From an uncultured Alphaproteobacteria bacterium (lineage in GTDB: Bacteria > Pseudomonadota > Alphaproteobacteria > Rhizobiales > Ancalomicrobiaceae), in contig CALFRR010000055.1 in the NCBI GenBank assembly GCA_937919435.1, positions 1 to 15,607 on the forward strand: a DNA stretch of 15,607 bases. The letters run 5' to 3'. The position numbers were made by a program, and so were the translations under genes. This document shows, piece after piece, positions 6,786 through 14,907 of the stretch. Within the stretch, counting starts at the first letter, position 1, and each line of letters opens with the position of its first letter. Below the pieces are notes generated by a model that was given only the letters and a program-made list of their open reading frames with translations, was not told where the DNA came from and did no database searches.

Positions 6786-9700
6786 GCGTCTCGACGCCCT
6801 TCATCGAGCGGCCGATCGCCACGTCGCTGCTCGCGGCGGCGATCCTGGTGGTCGGCATCCTCGGCTTCCGGGCGTTGCCGGTGTCGTCGCTGCCGCAGGT
6901 CGACTTTCCCTCGATCGAAGTCACGACGCGGATGCCGGGCGCCGACCCGGACACCATCGCGACCATCGTCACGGCGCCGCTGGAGCGCCAGTTCGGCCAG
7001 ATCCCGTCGCTGGCGATGCTCTCCTCGGAGAGCTCCTACGGCCTGTCGCGGGTCACGCTGCAGTTCGATCTCGACCGCGACATCGACGCGGCGGCGCAGG
7101 ACGTCCAGTCGGCGATCAACGCTTCGACCTCGAGCCTGCCGTCCGGTCTGCCCTATCCGCCGGTCTATTCGAAGGTCAATCCGGCGGACACGCCGATCCT
7201 GACCCTGGCGCTGACCACCGAGACCCAGTCGCAGCGGGTGCTCTCCGACCTCGCCGACACGCTGATCTCGCCGCGGCTCGCCGAGGTTTCCGGCGTCGGC
7301 CGGGTGTCGATCGCCGGCGGGGTCCGGCCGGCGGTGCGGATCCGCGCCGATCTCGCCCGGCTCGCCGGCTATGGACTGACCCTCGACGCGCTGCGCACGG
7401 CGATCGTGGCGACCAATGTCGCCGGGTCGAAGGGAGCGCTCGACGGACTGCACCAGTCCTACACGATCGGCGCCAACGATCAGATCGCCGCCCCGGCGAT
7501 GTTCGAGAAGGTGGTGGTGGCGACCCGGTCCGGCGTGCCGGTGATGCTCGGCGACGTCGCCGAGGTGATCGAGGGGCTCGAGGACGCCTTCGTCGGCGGT
7601 TGGTACAAGGGCCGCTCGGCGGTGATCGTCGACATCCAGAAGCAGCCCGGCGCCAACACCGTGGAGACGGTGCGTCGGCTCCAGCAGGAGATTCCGCGGC
7701 TCGAGCGGTCGCTGCCGGCGGGCACCCGGCTCGAGGTGGTGCACGACCGCACCGACACGATCCGCGCCTCGATCGCCGACGTCGAGTTCACTCTGGTGCT
7801 GTCCGCCGCACTGGTGGTGCTGGTGGTGCTGCTGTTCCTGCGCTCGATCGGGGCGACGATCATCGCCGGTGTGGCACTGCCGCTGTCGATCGTCGCCACC
7901 TTCGCGGTGATGTGGGCGGCCGGCTTCAGTCTCGACAACCTGTCGCTGATGGCGCTGACCATCGGCACCGGTTTCGTCGTCGACGATGCGATCGTGATGA
8001 TCGAGAACATCGTCCGCCGCCGCGAGGGCGGGCTCGACGCCTGGGAGGCGGCCAAACAGGGTGCAGGCGAGATCGGCTTCACGGTGATCTCGCTGACCCT
8101 GTCGCTGATCGCGGTGTTCATCCCGCTCCTGTTCATGACCGGGCTGGTCGGGCGGATGTTCCGCGAGTTCGCGCTGACCCTGACCATCGCGGTGGTGGTG
8201 TCGGCGGTGGTCTCGCTGACGCTGACGCCGATGATGTGCGCGCGCATGTCGACCCGGCCGGCGCCGCGGCACGGGCCGCTCGGCATTCTGCTGGCGGCGG
8301 CCGAATGGCCGATCACGGCGATGGCGCGCGGCTACGGGGCGAGCCTCGGCTGGGCGCTCGCCCACCGCCGGATGGTGCTCGCGGTCACTCTGGCGACGCT
8401 CGGGTTGACCGCCTGGCTCTATGTCGAGAGCCCCAAGGGCTTCCTGCCGACCCAGGACACCGGCCTTATCACGGTGGTGCTGGAAGGCGCACCGCAATCC
8501 TCCTTCACCGAGATGCGGCGCCTGCAGGGCGAGGTGGCGGCGGCCTTCGAGCGCGATCCGGACGTCGCCGGGGTGGTCTCGGTGCTCGGCATCGGCAGCC
8601 TCAACGCGACCGGCAACACGGCGCGGATGACCGTCGATCTGAAACCGCGCGACGGGCGCACGGCGACCGCCGCCGAGATCGCCGAGCGACTGCGCCGGGA
8701 AGGCGCGGCGGTGCCGGGGGCGACGGTCTGGGTGCAACCGGTCCAGGACGTCCGCATCGGCATGCGGACCAGCCGGTCGCAATACCAGTACACGCTGACC
8801 GGCACCGATCAGCGGCTGGTCTCGGACGGCGCCGATGCGCTGATCGAGGCGCTGTCGCGGCGTCCGGAGGTCCGCCACGTCGCTTCGGAGACCCAGAAGG
8901 GCGGTTTCGGGGTGCGGGTCGAGATCGATCGCGATCGCGCCGGGATGCTCGGCGTCACCGTCCAGGCGATCGACGACGCGATCTCCAACGCCTTCGCCCA
9001 ACGCCAGATCTCGACCATCTACGCCCAGTCGAACCAGTACCGGGTGGTGCTGGAGGCCGATCCCGCCCAGGGGCGCGACGCGACGGCGCTCGATCGGATC
9101 CGGGTCGCCGGGACCGGCAACGCGCTGGTGCCGCTGGCCGCGGTGGCGCGGATCAAGCGCACCGTGGTGCCGTTGTCGATCGCCCGCCAGGAACAGTTTC
9201 CGGCGGCGACGATCTCCTTCGACACGGCGCCGGGCGTGTCGCTCGAGCGGGCGCTGGCGGTGATCGAGGAGGCGCGCCACGAGATCGGTCTTTCCGACGC
9301 GGTGATCGGCCATGCCGATGCCGATGCGGCGGAGTTCTCGCGGGCGTTGGATTCGCAGCCGTGGCTGATCCTGGCGGCGGTGGCGACCATCTACATCGTC
9401 CTCGGGGTGCTCTACGAGAGCTTCGCCCACCCCTTCACCATCCTGACGACACTGCCGTCGGCCGGCGTCGGGGCGCTGATCGCGCTCAGGCTGACCGGGC
9501 AGGAGTTGTCGCTGGTCGCGTTGATCGGCATCGTGCTGCTGATGGGCATCGTCAAGAAGAACGCGATCATGATGATCGACTTCGCCATCGTCGCCGAACG
9601 GGCTCGCGGTCTCGCTCCCGAGGCGGCGATCGTCGAGGCCTGCGAGCGGCGGTTCCGGCCGATCATGATGACGACCCTCGCGGCGCTGCTCGGCGCGGTG

Positions 9701-9943
9701 CCGCTGGCCTTCGCCCAGGGCACCGGCTCGGAGCTGCGGGTGCCGCTCGGGGTGACGATCATCGGCGGCCTGCTGCTCAGCCAGCTGCTCACCCTCTACA
9801 CGACGCCGGTGATCTATCTGGCGGTCGAACGGCTGGTCGTTCGGCTGACCGGCCACACCTCGGCGGGCAATCCGGCCCTGCTCGCCGAAGCCGGTGACCG
9901 GCCGGAGGCGCCCGCGGAGGCGGGCGGGGGAGGGCCGCGATGA
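6782..9943 (+). CDS. mdtB: MdtB-like RND efflux transporter, inner-membrane pump
   Basis: This 1053-residue protein has the full length of an HAE-1 RND pump. After the first membrane helix (residues about 14-31) comes a large periplasmic loop with LERQFGQIPSLAMLSSESS and PPVYSKVNPADTPILTLALT. Then come helices 2-6, with the proton-relay pair Asp401-Asp402 in GFVVDDAIVMIENI, a second periplasmic loop, and helices 8-12, with Lys925 in GIVKKNAIMMIDFA. The stretches QFGQ, SKVNPADxPI and KQGAGEIGFTVISLTLSL match E. coli MdtB better than MdtC. In E. coli, MdtB and MdtC assemble together, probably as a B2C trimer, and export bile salts and novobiocin. All relay residues are present, so this subunit should be able to move protons. 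It overlaps both neighbours by ATGA. Substrates cannot be inferred from sequence alone. Confidence 0.95.
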   Translation: MSVSTPFIERPIATSLLAAAILVVGILGFRALPVSSLPQVDFPSIEVTTRMPGADPDTIATIVTAPLERQFGQIPSLAMLSSESSYGLSRVTLQFDLDRDIDAAAQDVQSAINASTSSLPSGLPYPPVYSKVNPADTPILTLALTTETQSQRVLSDLADTLISPRLAEVSGVGRVSIAGGVRPAVRIRADLARLAGYGLTLDALRTAIVATNVAGSKGALDGLHQSYTIGANDQIAAPAMFEKVVVATRSGVPVMLGDVAEVIEGLEDAFVGGWYKGRSAVIVDIQKQPGANTVETVRRLQQEIPRLERSLPAGTRLEVVHDRTDTIRASIADVEFTLVLSAALVVLVVLLFLRSIGATIIAGVALPLSIVATFAVMWAAGFSLDNLSLMALTIGTGFVVDDAIVMIENIVRRREGGLDAWEAAKQGAGEIGFTVISLTLSLIAVFIPLLFMTGLVGRMFREFALTLTIAVVVSAVVSLTLTPMMCARMSTRPAPRHGPLGILLAAAEWPITAMARGYGASLGWALAHRRMVLAVTLATLGLTAWLYVESPKGFLPTQDTGLITVVLEGAPQSSFTEMRRLQGEVAAAFERDPDVAGVVSVLGIGSLNATGNTARMTVDLKPRDGRTATAAEIAERLRREGAAVPGATVWVQPVQDVRIGMRTSRSQYQYTLTGTDQRLVSDGADALIEALSRRPEVRHVASETQKGGFGVRVEIDRDRAGMLGVTVQAIDDAISNAFAQRQISTIYAQSNQYRVVLEADPAQGRDATALDRIRVAGTGNALVPLAAVARIKRTVVPLSIARQEQFPAATISFDTAPGVSLERALAVIEEARHEIGLSDAVIGHADADAAEFSRALDSQPWLILAAVATIYIVLGVLYESFAHPFTILTTLPSAGVGALIALRLTGQELSLVALIGIVLLMGIVKKNAIMMIDFAIVAERARGLAPEAAIVEACERRFRPIMMTTLAALLGAVPLAFAQGTGSELRVPLGVTIIGGLLLSQLLTLYTTPVIYLAVERLVVRLTGHTSAGNPALLAEAGDRPEAPAEAGGGGPR

Positions 9944-12900
9944 TCGAGATCTCGCGCCCGTTCATCCTGCGGCCGGTGGGCACGACGCTGCTCGCCATCG
10001 GCCTGCTGATCGCCGGGGTGATCGCCTGGTTCCAGCTGCCGGTGGCGAGCCTGCCGGCGGTCGATCTGCCGACCATCCGGGTCAGCGTGTCGCGGCCGGG
10101 GGCGGATCCGGCGACGATGGCGGCGAGCGTCGCCGCGCCGCTCGAACGCCACCTCGGGGCGATCGCCGGGGTGAGCGAGATCACCTCGTCGTCGTCGCTC
10201 GGGTCGAGCTGGATCACCGTGCAGTTCGATCCCTCGCGCAACGTCGACGGCGCCGCCCGCGATGCGCAGGCGGCGATCAACGCGGCGGCGAGCGATCTGC
10301 CGAGCGATCTCAATTCGGCGCCGACGGTCAGGAAGATGAACCCGGCGGCGATGCCGGTGCTGATCCTGGCGCTGACCTCGGAGACGATGTCGATCTCCGA
10401 ACTCTACGACGTCGCCGACACGGTGATCGTCCAGCGCCTGTCGCAGGTCTCCGGGGTGGCCAACGTCGACGTCGCCGGCGGCGACCAACCGGCGATCCGG
10501 GTCCGGGTCGATTCGGCGCGCGCCGCGGCGGCCGGCATCGGCCTCGAACAGATCCGCAAGGCGATCGCCGCGGCCAACCAGAACGGCGCGCTCGGCGCGA
10601 TCCAGGGGCCGGAGACGGTCGAGACCATCGACACCAGCGATTCGCTGAAGGATCCCGCCGAATTCGCCCGGATCATCGTGCGGGCGAGCAACGGCGCGAT
10701 CGTGCGCCTCGCCGACGTCGCCTCGGTGATCGGTGGGGTGCGCAACACCCGGGCGGTCGGCTGGTACGGTGCCGAAGGCACGCTGCGGCCGGCGCTGCTG
10801 CTGTTCGTCACCAAACAGGGCGACGCCAACGTCATCGACACGGTCGATCGGGTGAAGGCGCTGCTGCCCGAGCTGAAGCGCTGGATTCCCGCCGGGGTCG
10901 ATTTCCACGTGGTCAACGACCGGACGGTGACGATCCGGGCCGGTGTCACCGACACGATGCGCACCCTGGCGATCTCGGTCAGTCTGGTGATGGCGGTGGT
11001 GGTCCTGTTCCTCGGGCGGCCGACGCCGACCATCGCCGCGGGCATCACGGTGCCGCTGTCGCTCTGCGGAACCTTCGTGGCGATGTGGATCGCCGGATTC
11101 TCGATCGACAACCTGTCGCTGATGGCGCTGACCATCGCGGTCGGCTTCGTCGTCGACGACGCCATCGTGATGATCGAGAACATCCATCGGCGGCGGGCCG
11201 GCGGCATGTCCGGGCTCGCCGCGGCGATCGCGGGATCGCGGCAGATCGCCTTCACCGTGGTGGCGATCGGCCTGTCGCTGGTCGCCGCCTTCATCCCGCT
11301 GATGTTCACCGGCGGCATCGTCGGCAAGTTCTTCGCCGAGTTCTCGTTCACCATGACCTTCGCGATCGTGGTGTCGACGGTGGTGTCGCTGACGCTGACA
11401 CCGATGATCTGCGGTCGTTTCGCTCCGGTCGGTCCGCCGAACCGGCTCGAGCGGGTGGCGGATCGGTTGCTCGGACGCACCTCCGCGCTCTATGGACGGT
11501 CGCTCGGCTTCTCGTTGCGTCATCCCTGGGCGATGGTCGCGGTGGCGAGCCTCACCGTCGGCCTGACCGTGTGGCTGTTCGCCCAGCTGCCCAAGGGATT
11601 CGTGCCGCAGGACGACACCGCCCTGGTGTTCGGCTTCACCGAGGCCTCGCCCGACGTCTCGTTCCCGGCGATGTCCGATCTGCAGCGCAAGGCGACCGAG
11701 ATCGTGCTGGCCGACCCGATGGTCAAGGGGACCGCGTCGTCGGTCGGCGGCGGTTTGTGGGGGACGGTCAACCAGGGACGGATGTTCCTGTCGCTGAAGA
11801 CCGTGTCGGAAGGCGGCGAGCCCTCGCGCACGGTGATCGCCCGGCTCCGCGGCAAGCTCTCGTCGCTCGCCGGGATCCGCGTGTTCATGGCGCCGATGCA
11901 GGATCTGCACGTCGGCGGGCGGCAGGGCAAGTCGCCCTACCAGTTCACCCTGTGGGATCCCGATCTCGACGAGCTGCTGCAATGGAGCCCGAAGATCGTC
12001 GACGCCCTGTCGAAGGTGCCGGAGATCGTCGACGTCTCGGCGGATCGGCAGGCGGCGGGGCTGCAGGCCGACGTGGTGGTCGACCGGGTCGCCGCCTCGC
12101 GGCTCGGCGTGGCGATCCGGGACATCGACGCGGCGCTCGCCAACGCCTTCGCCCAGCGACAGGTGTCGACCATCTCGGGGCCGCGCAACCAGTACAAGGT
12201 GGTGCTGGAGGTGACCGCGGACCGGGCCCGCGATCCCGGCGACATCGAGGGCCTGTGGGTCTCGACCTCGGACGGACGGCAGGTGCCGCTCGCCGCGGTC
12301 GCCAAGATCGAACGGCACACCGCACCGCTCGCCGTCAATCATCAGGGCCAGTTCCCGGCGATCACCATCACCTGGGACGTGGCGCCCGGCAGCAACCTCG
12401 ACGAGGCCTCGCGCAAGGTCCGCGAGACCGTCGCCGCGCTCCATCCGCCGGACAGCCTGCACACCGAGTTCGCCGGCGACGCCAAGGCGTTCGGGGCGGC
12501 GTCGACCTCGACCTGGCTCCTGGTGGTGACCGCGCTGATCGCCGTCTACATCATCCTCGGGGTGCTCTACGAGAGCCTGATCCATCCGCTGACGATCATT
12601 TCGACCCTGCCGCCGGCCGGGCTCGGGGCGCTGATCGCGCTGAAGCTGTTCGGCATGCAGCTCGATCTGGTCGGGATCATCGGCATCATCCTGCTGATCG
12701 GTATCGTCAAGAAGAACGGCATCCTGCTGGTCGACTTCGCGGTGATGCTGCGCCGGGAGGGGCGGGACGCGATGGCGGCGGTCCGCGAAGCTTCGGTCGA
12801 ACGGTTCCGGCCGATCCTGATGACGACGCTCGCAGCGCTGCTCGGTGCGGTGCCGCTGGTGATCGCCACCGGGGCGGGGGCCGAGATGCGCCGTCCGCTC

Positions 12901-13041
12901 GGGGTGACGATCGTCGGCGGGCTGGTGGTCAGTCAGGTGTTGACGCTCTACACGACCCCGGCGATCTATCTGCTGATGGATCGACTCGGCGCCCGGTTCC
13001 GCCGGCGTCGCGCCGCCGTCCAGCCGCAGCCGGCGGAATGA
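9940..13041 (+). CDS. mdtC: MdtC-like RND efflux transporter, inner-membrane pump
   Basis: This is the second RND pump of the pair, at 1033 residues full length. It shows LERHLGAIAGVSEITSSSSL and ELYDVADTVIVQRLSQVSGV in the first periplasmic loop, as in MdtC. Helix 4 has Asp406-Asp407 in GFVVDDAIVMIENIHRR, helix 10 has Lys924 in GIVKKNGILLVDFA, and the family-typical GVLYESLIHPLTI and LMTTLAALLGAVPL follow. It would combine with the MdtB-like subunit into a mixed trimer served by the fusion protein and channel encoded upstream. Because both subunits keep the complete proton-relay set, neither looks like a purely structural partner. It is the last clear member of the operon; its stop is followed by a 43-base gap and the flavoprotein gene. 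No operon regulator is found on either side. Confidence 0.95.
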   Translation: MIEISRPFILRPVGTTLLAIGLLIAGVIAWFQLPVASLPAVDLPTIRVSVSRPGADPATMAASVAAPLERHLGAIAGVSEITSSSSLGSSWITVQFDPSRNVDGAARDAQAAINAAASDLPSDLNSAPTVRKMNPAAMPVLILALTSETMSISELYDVADTVIVQRLSQVSGVANVDVAGGDQPAIRVRVDSARAAAAGIGLEQIRKAIAAANQNGALGAIQGPETVETIDTSDSLKDPAEFARIIVRASNGAIVRLADVASVIGGVRNTRAVGWYGAEGTLRPALLLFVTKQGDANVIDTVDRVKALLPELKRWIPAGVDFHVVNDRTVTIRAGVTDTMRTLAISVSLVMAVVVLFLGRPTPTIAAGITVPLSLCGTFVAMWIAGFSIDNLSLMALTIAVGFVVDDAIVMIENIHRRRAGGMSGLAAAIAGSRQIAFTVVAIGLSLVAAFIPLMFTGGIVGKFFAEFSFTMTFAIVVSTVVSLTLTPMICGRFAPVGPPNRLERVADRLLGRTSALYGRSLGFSLRHPWAMVAVASLTVGLTVWLFAQLPKGFVPQDDTALVFGFTEASPDVSFPAMSDLQRKATEIVLADPMVKGTASSVGGGLWGTVNQGRMFLSLKTVSEGGEPSRTVIARLRGKLSSLAGIRVFMAPMQDLHVGGRQGKSPYQFTLWDPDLDELLQWSPKIVDALSKVPEIVDVSADRQAAGLQADVVVDRVAASRLGVAIRDIDAALANAFAQRQVSTISGPRNQYKVVLEVTADRARDPGDIEGLWVSTSDGRQVPLAAVAKIERHTAPLAVNHQGQFPAITITWDVAPGSNLDEASRKVRETVAALHPPDSLHTEFAGDAKAFGAASTSTWLLVVTALIAVYIILGVLYESLIHPLTIISTLPPAGLGALIALKLFGMQLDLVGIIGIILLIGIVKKNGILLVDFAVMLRREGRDAMAAVREASVERFRPILMTTLAALLGAVPLVIATGAGAEMRRPLGVTIVGGLVVSQVLTLYTTPAIYLLMDRLGARFRRRRAAVQPQPAE

Positions 13042-13084
13042 TCCGCGGCATCGTCTCCTCCCCGTCCGCGAAGTCGCTCCGACC

Positions 13085-14512
13085 ATGTCCGCCGATCGCA
13101 CCCCCGTCTCCGCCGCCGTCCTCGATCGTCTCCGGGCGATCGTCGGCGCGTCCCACGTGGTGACCGATCCGACCGACACGGCGCCTCACCTCGAGGAGCG
13201 GCGCGGCCTCTACCACGGGCGGACGCCGGCGGTGGTGAAGCCGAAGACCACGGCGGAGGTCGCGGCGATCCTGCGGCTGGCCGATGCCGAAGGGCTGAAG
13301 ATCGTGCCGCAGGGTGGCAACACCGGGCTGGTCGGCGGGCAGACGCCGTCGGCGGCGGGCGACGAGATCGTGCTGTCGCTGCTCCGCCTCGACCGGATCC
13401 GCGAGGTCGATCCGACCTCGGAGACGATGACGGTGGAGGCCGGGGTGACGCTCGCCGCGGTCCAGGCGGCGGCGGCGGCGGTCGACCGGCTGTTCCCGCT
13501 GTCGCTCGCCTCGGAAGGGAGCTGCACGATCGGCGGCAACCTCGCCACCAACGCCGGCGGCTCGGCGGTGATCGCCCATGGCAACGCCCGCGATCTGGTG
13601 CTCGGACTGGAAGTCGTGCTGGCCGACGGGCGGGTGCTCGACGGGCTCGGCAAGCTCCGCAAGGACAACACCGGCTACGATCTGAAGCACCTGTTCATGG
13701 GCTCGGAGGGCACCCTCGGGGTGATCACCGCGGCGGTCCTGAAGCTCTTTCCGCGGCCGCGGGCGATCGCCACCGCCTTCGTCGCGACGCCGTCGCCGGC
13801 CGCCGCGGTCGATCTGCTGGGGCGGGCGCGGACCGCCTTCGGCGGCGATCTGACCGCCTTCGAGCTGATGTCGCGGTTCGGGCTCGATCTGGTGCTGACC
13901 CATCTGCCGGGCGCCCGCGACCCGATCTCCGGCCGCCACGCGTGGTATGCCCTGATCGAGGTGTCCTCGACCACCACCCGCGATCTCGCCGAGCGGCTCG
14001 AGACGTTCCTCGGCGAGGCGATGGAGGCCGGCGAGGTGGCCGACGGGACGATCGCCGAGAGCCTCGAGCGGCGGGCGGCGCTGTGGCGGCTCCGGGAGTC
14101 GCTCTCCGACGTGCAGCGGCTGGAGGGCGGTTCGATCAAGCACGACGTCTCGGTGCCGATCGCGGCGGTCCCGCAGGTGATCGCCGAGGGCATCGCGGCG
14201 GCGGAACGGGTGGTGCCGGGGATCCGGCCGGTGCCGTTCGGCCATCTCGGCGACGGCAACATCCACTTCAACTTCTCTCAGCCGGTCGGGGCCGACAAGG
14301 ACGCCTATCTCGCGCGCTGGGACGAGGTGAACCGGGCGGTGCACGGCGTCGTCCTGGCCCACGGCGGGTCGATCTCGGCGGAACACGGGATCGGCCGGCT
14401 CAAGCGGGAGTTGCTCGCCGAGGTCGAGGACCCGGTGGCGCTCGCGGTGATGCGGGCGCTGAAGGCGACCCTCGATCCGAAGGGGCTGCTCAATCCGGGC
14501 AAGGTGATCTGA
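13085..14512 (+). CDS. FAD-linked D-2-hydroxyacid dehydrogenase, D-2-hydroxyglutarate dehydrogenase type
   Basis: The 475-residue product has the two domains of the GlcD/D2HGDH flavoprotein family. The N-terminal FAD-binding domain carries PQGGNTGLVGGQTP, SEGSCTIGGNLATNAGG and KDNTGYDLKHLFMGSEGTLG. The C-terminal substrate domain carries the metal-binding stretch HLGDGNIHFN (His387, His395), then SAEHGIGRLKREL (His434) and the closing DPKGLLNPGKV. Overall length and motifs fit enzymes that oxidise D-2-hydroxyglutarate to 2-oxoglutarate, passing electrons to an acceptor such as electron-transfer flavoprotein. This supports the serine pathway, because SerA makes D-2-hydroxyglutarate as a by-product. 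D-lactate dehydrogenases and glycolate oxidase subunit D are close relatives, so the substrate is not certain. The ATG at 13085 has no strong Shine-Dalgarno sequence. The 43-base gap after the efflux genes permits read-through, but no functional link to them is apparent. It ends before a very strong hairpin. Confidence 0.9.
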   Translation: MSADRTPVSAAVLDRLRAIVGASHVVTDPTDTAPHLEERRGLYHGRTPAVVKPKTTAEVAAILRLADAEGLKIVPQGGNTGLVGGQTPSAAGDEIVLSLLRLDRIREVDPTSETMTVEAGVTLAAVQAAAAAVDRLFPLSLASEGSCTIGGNLATNAGGSAVIAHGNARDLVLGLEVVLADGRVLDGLGKLRKDNTGYDLKHLFMGSEGTLGVITAAVLKLFPRPRAIATAFVATPSPAAAVDLLGRARTAFGGDLTAFELMSRFGLDLVLTHLPGARDPISGRHAWYALIEVSSTTTRDLAERLETFLGEAMEAGEVADGTIAESLERRAALWRLRESLSDVQRLEGGSIKHDVSVPIAAVPQVIAEGIAAAERVVPGIRPVPFGHLGDGNIHFNFSQPVGADKDAYLARWDEVNRAVHGVVLAHGGSISAEHGIGRLKRELLAEVEDPVALAVMRALKATLDPKGLLNPGKVI

Positions 14513-14541
14513 GGCCGAACCCGCGGCGAAGTTCGGCGCAA

Positions 14542-14580
14542 CGGCCGTATCGCGGCCGGAGATCGGCCGCGATACGGCCG
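14542..14580. terminator. 17-bp perfect hairpin after the flavoprotein gene
   Basis: The arms 14542-14558 (cggccgtatcgcggccg) and 14564-14580 pair perfectly around the five-base loop gagat, 29 bases after the stop codon. No T run follows, so it may be a terminator helped by another factor, an mRNA 3'-end protector, or a copy of a dispersed REP-like element. The stem is much longer and more exact than expected by chance. Confidence 0.6.
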
Positions 14581-14670
14581 GAGGCAGCCGTGTCGTCCAT
14601 GCATCACACCGGCGGTGATGTCGGCCATAGCCATGCAATTTCGCATGCCTGTTCTCCCGCCTCGCCCTGG

Positions 14671-14699
14671 TTGTGCGCAGCCATATTCGACGTTAGTAT
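14671..14699 (+). promoter_or_regulatory. Candidate promoter of a short transcript upstream of pyrC
   Basis: TTGTGC (14671-14676) and TAGTAT (14694-14699) are separated by exactly 17 bases, the best sigma-70-like match I find in the window. Transcription should begin near 14706, about 60 bases before a strong intrinsic terminator. The region is clearly less GC-rich than the coding DNA around it. Confidence 0.5.
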
Positions 14700-14705
14700 C
14701 ATTCT

Positions 14706-14793
14706 CGCATCTTGGCTCCCCGGCCTGGATGCATGCCCTCCTTGGGCGTTTCCTCCCTAGACTTCGGCCGCCTTCGGGCGGCCTTTCTTTTTT
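14706..14793 (+). ncRNA. Putative small RNA (about 88 nt) or pyrC transcription attenuator
   Basis: This stretch runs from the predicted start point to the end of an intrinsic terminator and has no convincing reading frame with a ribosome-binding site. It contains a hairpin of gccc, loop tcctt, gggc (14735-14747), extendable by two weaker pairs. The loop together with the flanking c resembles an anti-Shine-Dalgarno sequence. A second pyrimidine-rich element, tcctccc, follows at 14751-14757, and the terminator stem with a UUCG loop closes the molecule. Several alphaproteobacterial trans-acting small RNAs have such CCUCC-like loops for pairing with ribosome-binding sites, but I cannot assign this one to a named family. 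Alternatively, it could be the leader of pyrC, with the terminator working as an attenuator 115 bases before that gene. The promoter, loop and terminator are visible; the function is inferred. Confidence 0.45.
14766..14793 (+). terminator. Intrinsic terminator with UUCG tetraloop
   Basis: The stem ggccgcc/ggcggcc encloses ttcg and is followed directly by tttctttttt (14784-14793). It is the only textbook rho-independent terminator in the window. It lies 254 bases after the preceding gene, beyond another hairpin, so it most likely ends a short independent transcript or regulates pyrC. Confidence 0.9.
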
Positions 14794-14866
14794 CGGGCAC
14801 TGCCATCGCGGCGGGAGGAGAAACGTCGGTCTTGATCCGGGCGGACGGCCGTGCTTTGCCGGAGGG

Positions 14867-14883
14867 GCCGGTCGCGGACCGGC
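14867..14883 (+). other. Small hairpin before pyrC
   Basis: Seven-base arms gccggtc and gaccggc enclose gcg, 25 bases before the pyrC start codon. It may affect translation of pyrC, but such a stem can arise by chance at this GC content. Confidence 0.2.
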
Positions 14884-14907
14884 GGTCCCGACGACGAGGC
14901 TTCCCCC

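Noticed and set aside
6434..13179. Very long minus-strand open frames (over 1100 codons each) opposite the two RND genes
   Set aside because: They are Arg/Asp/His/Gly-rich, resemble no family, and arise because stop codons are rare antisense to GC-rich genes. The plus strand carries clear RND proteins over the same span.
13085..14512. Glycolate oxidase subunit GlcD as the identity of the flavoprotein
   Set aside because: No glcE or glcF genes are adjacent, and the NTGYDLKHLFMGSEGTLG and HLGDGNIHFN context fits the D-2-hydroxyglutarate dehydrogenase branch better, though the substrate is not proven.
14602..14647. Repeated CATGC-containing words and short inverted repeats between the flavoprotein gene and pyrC
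   Set aside because: The arms are only five bases long and the words are too short to separate from chance. No array or regular spacing is present.
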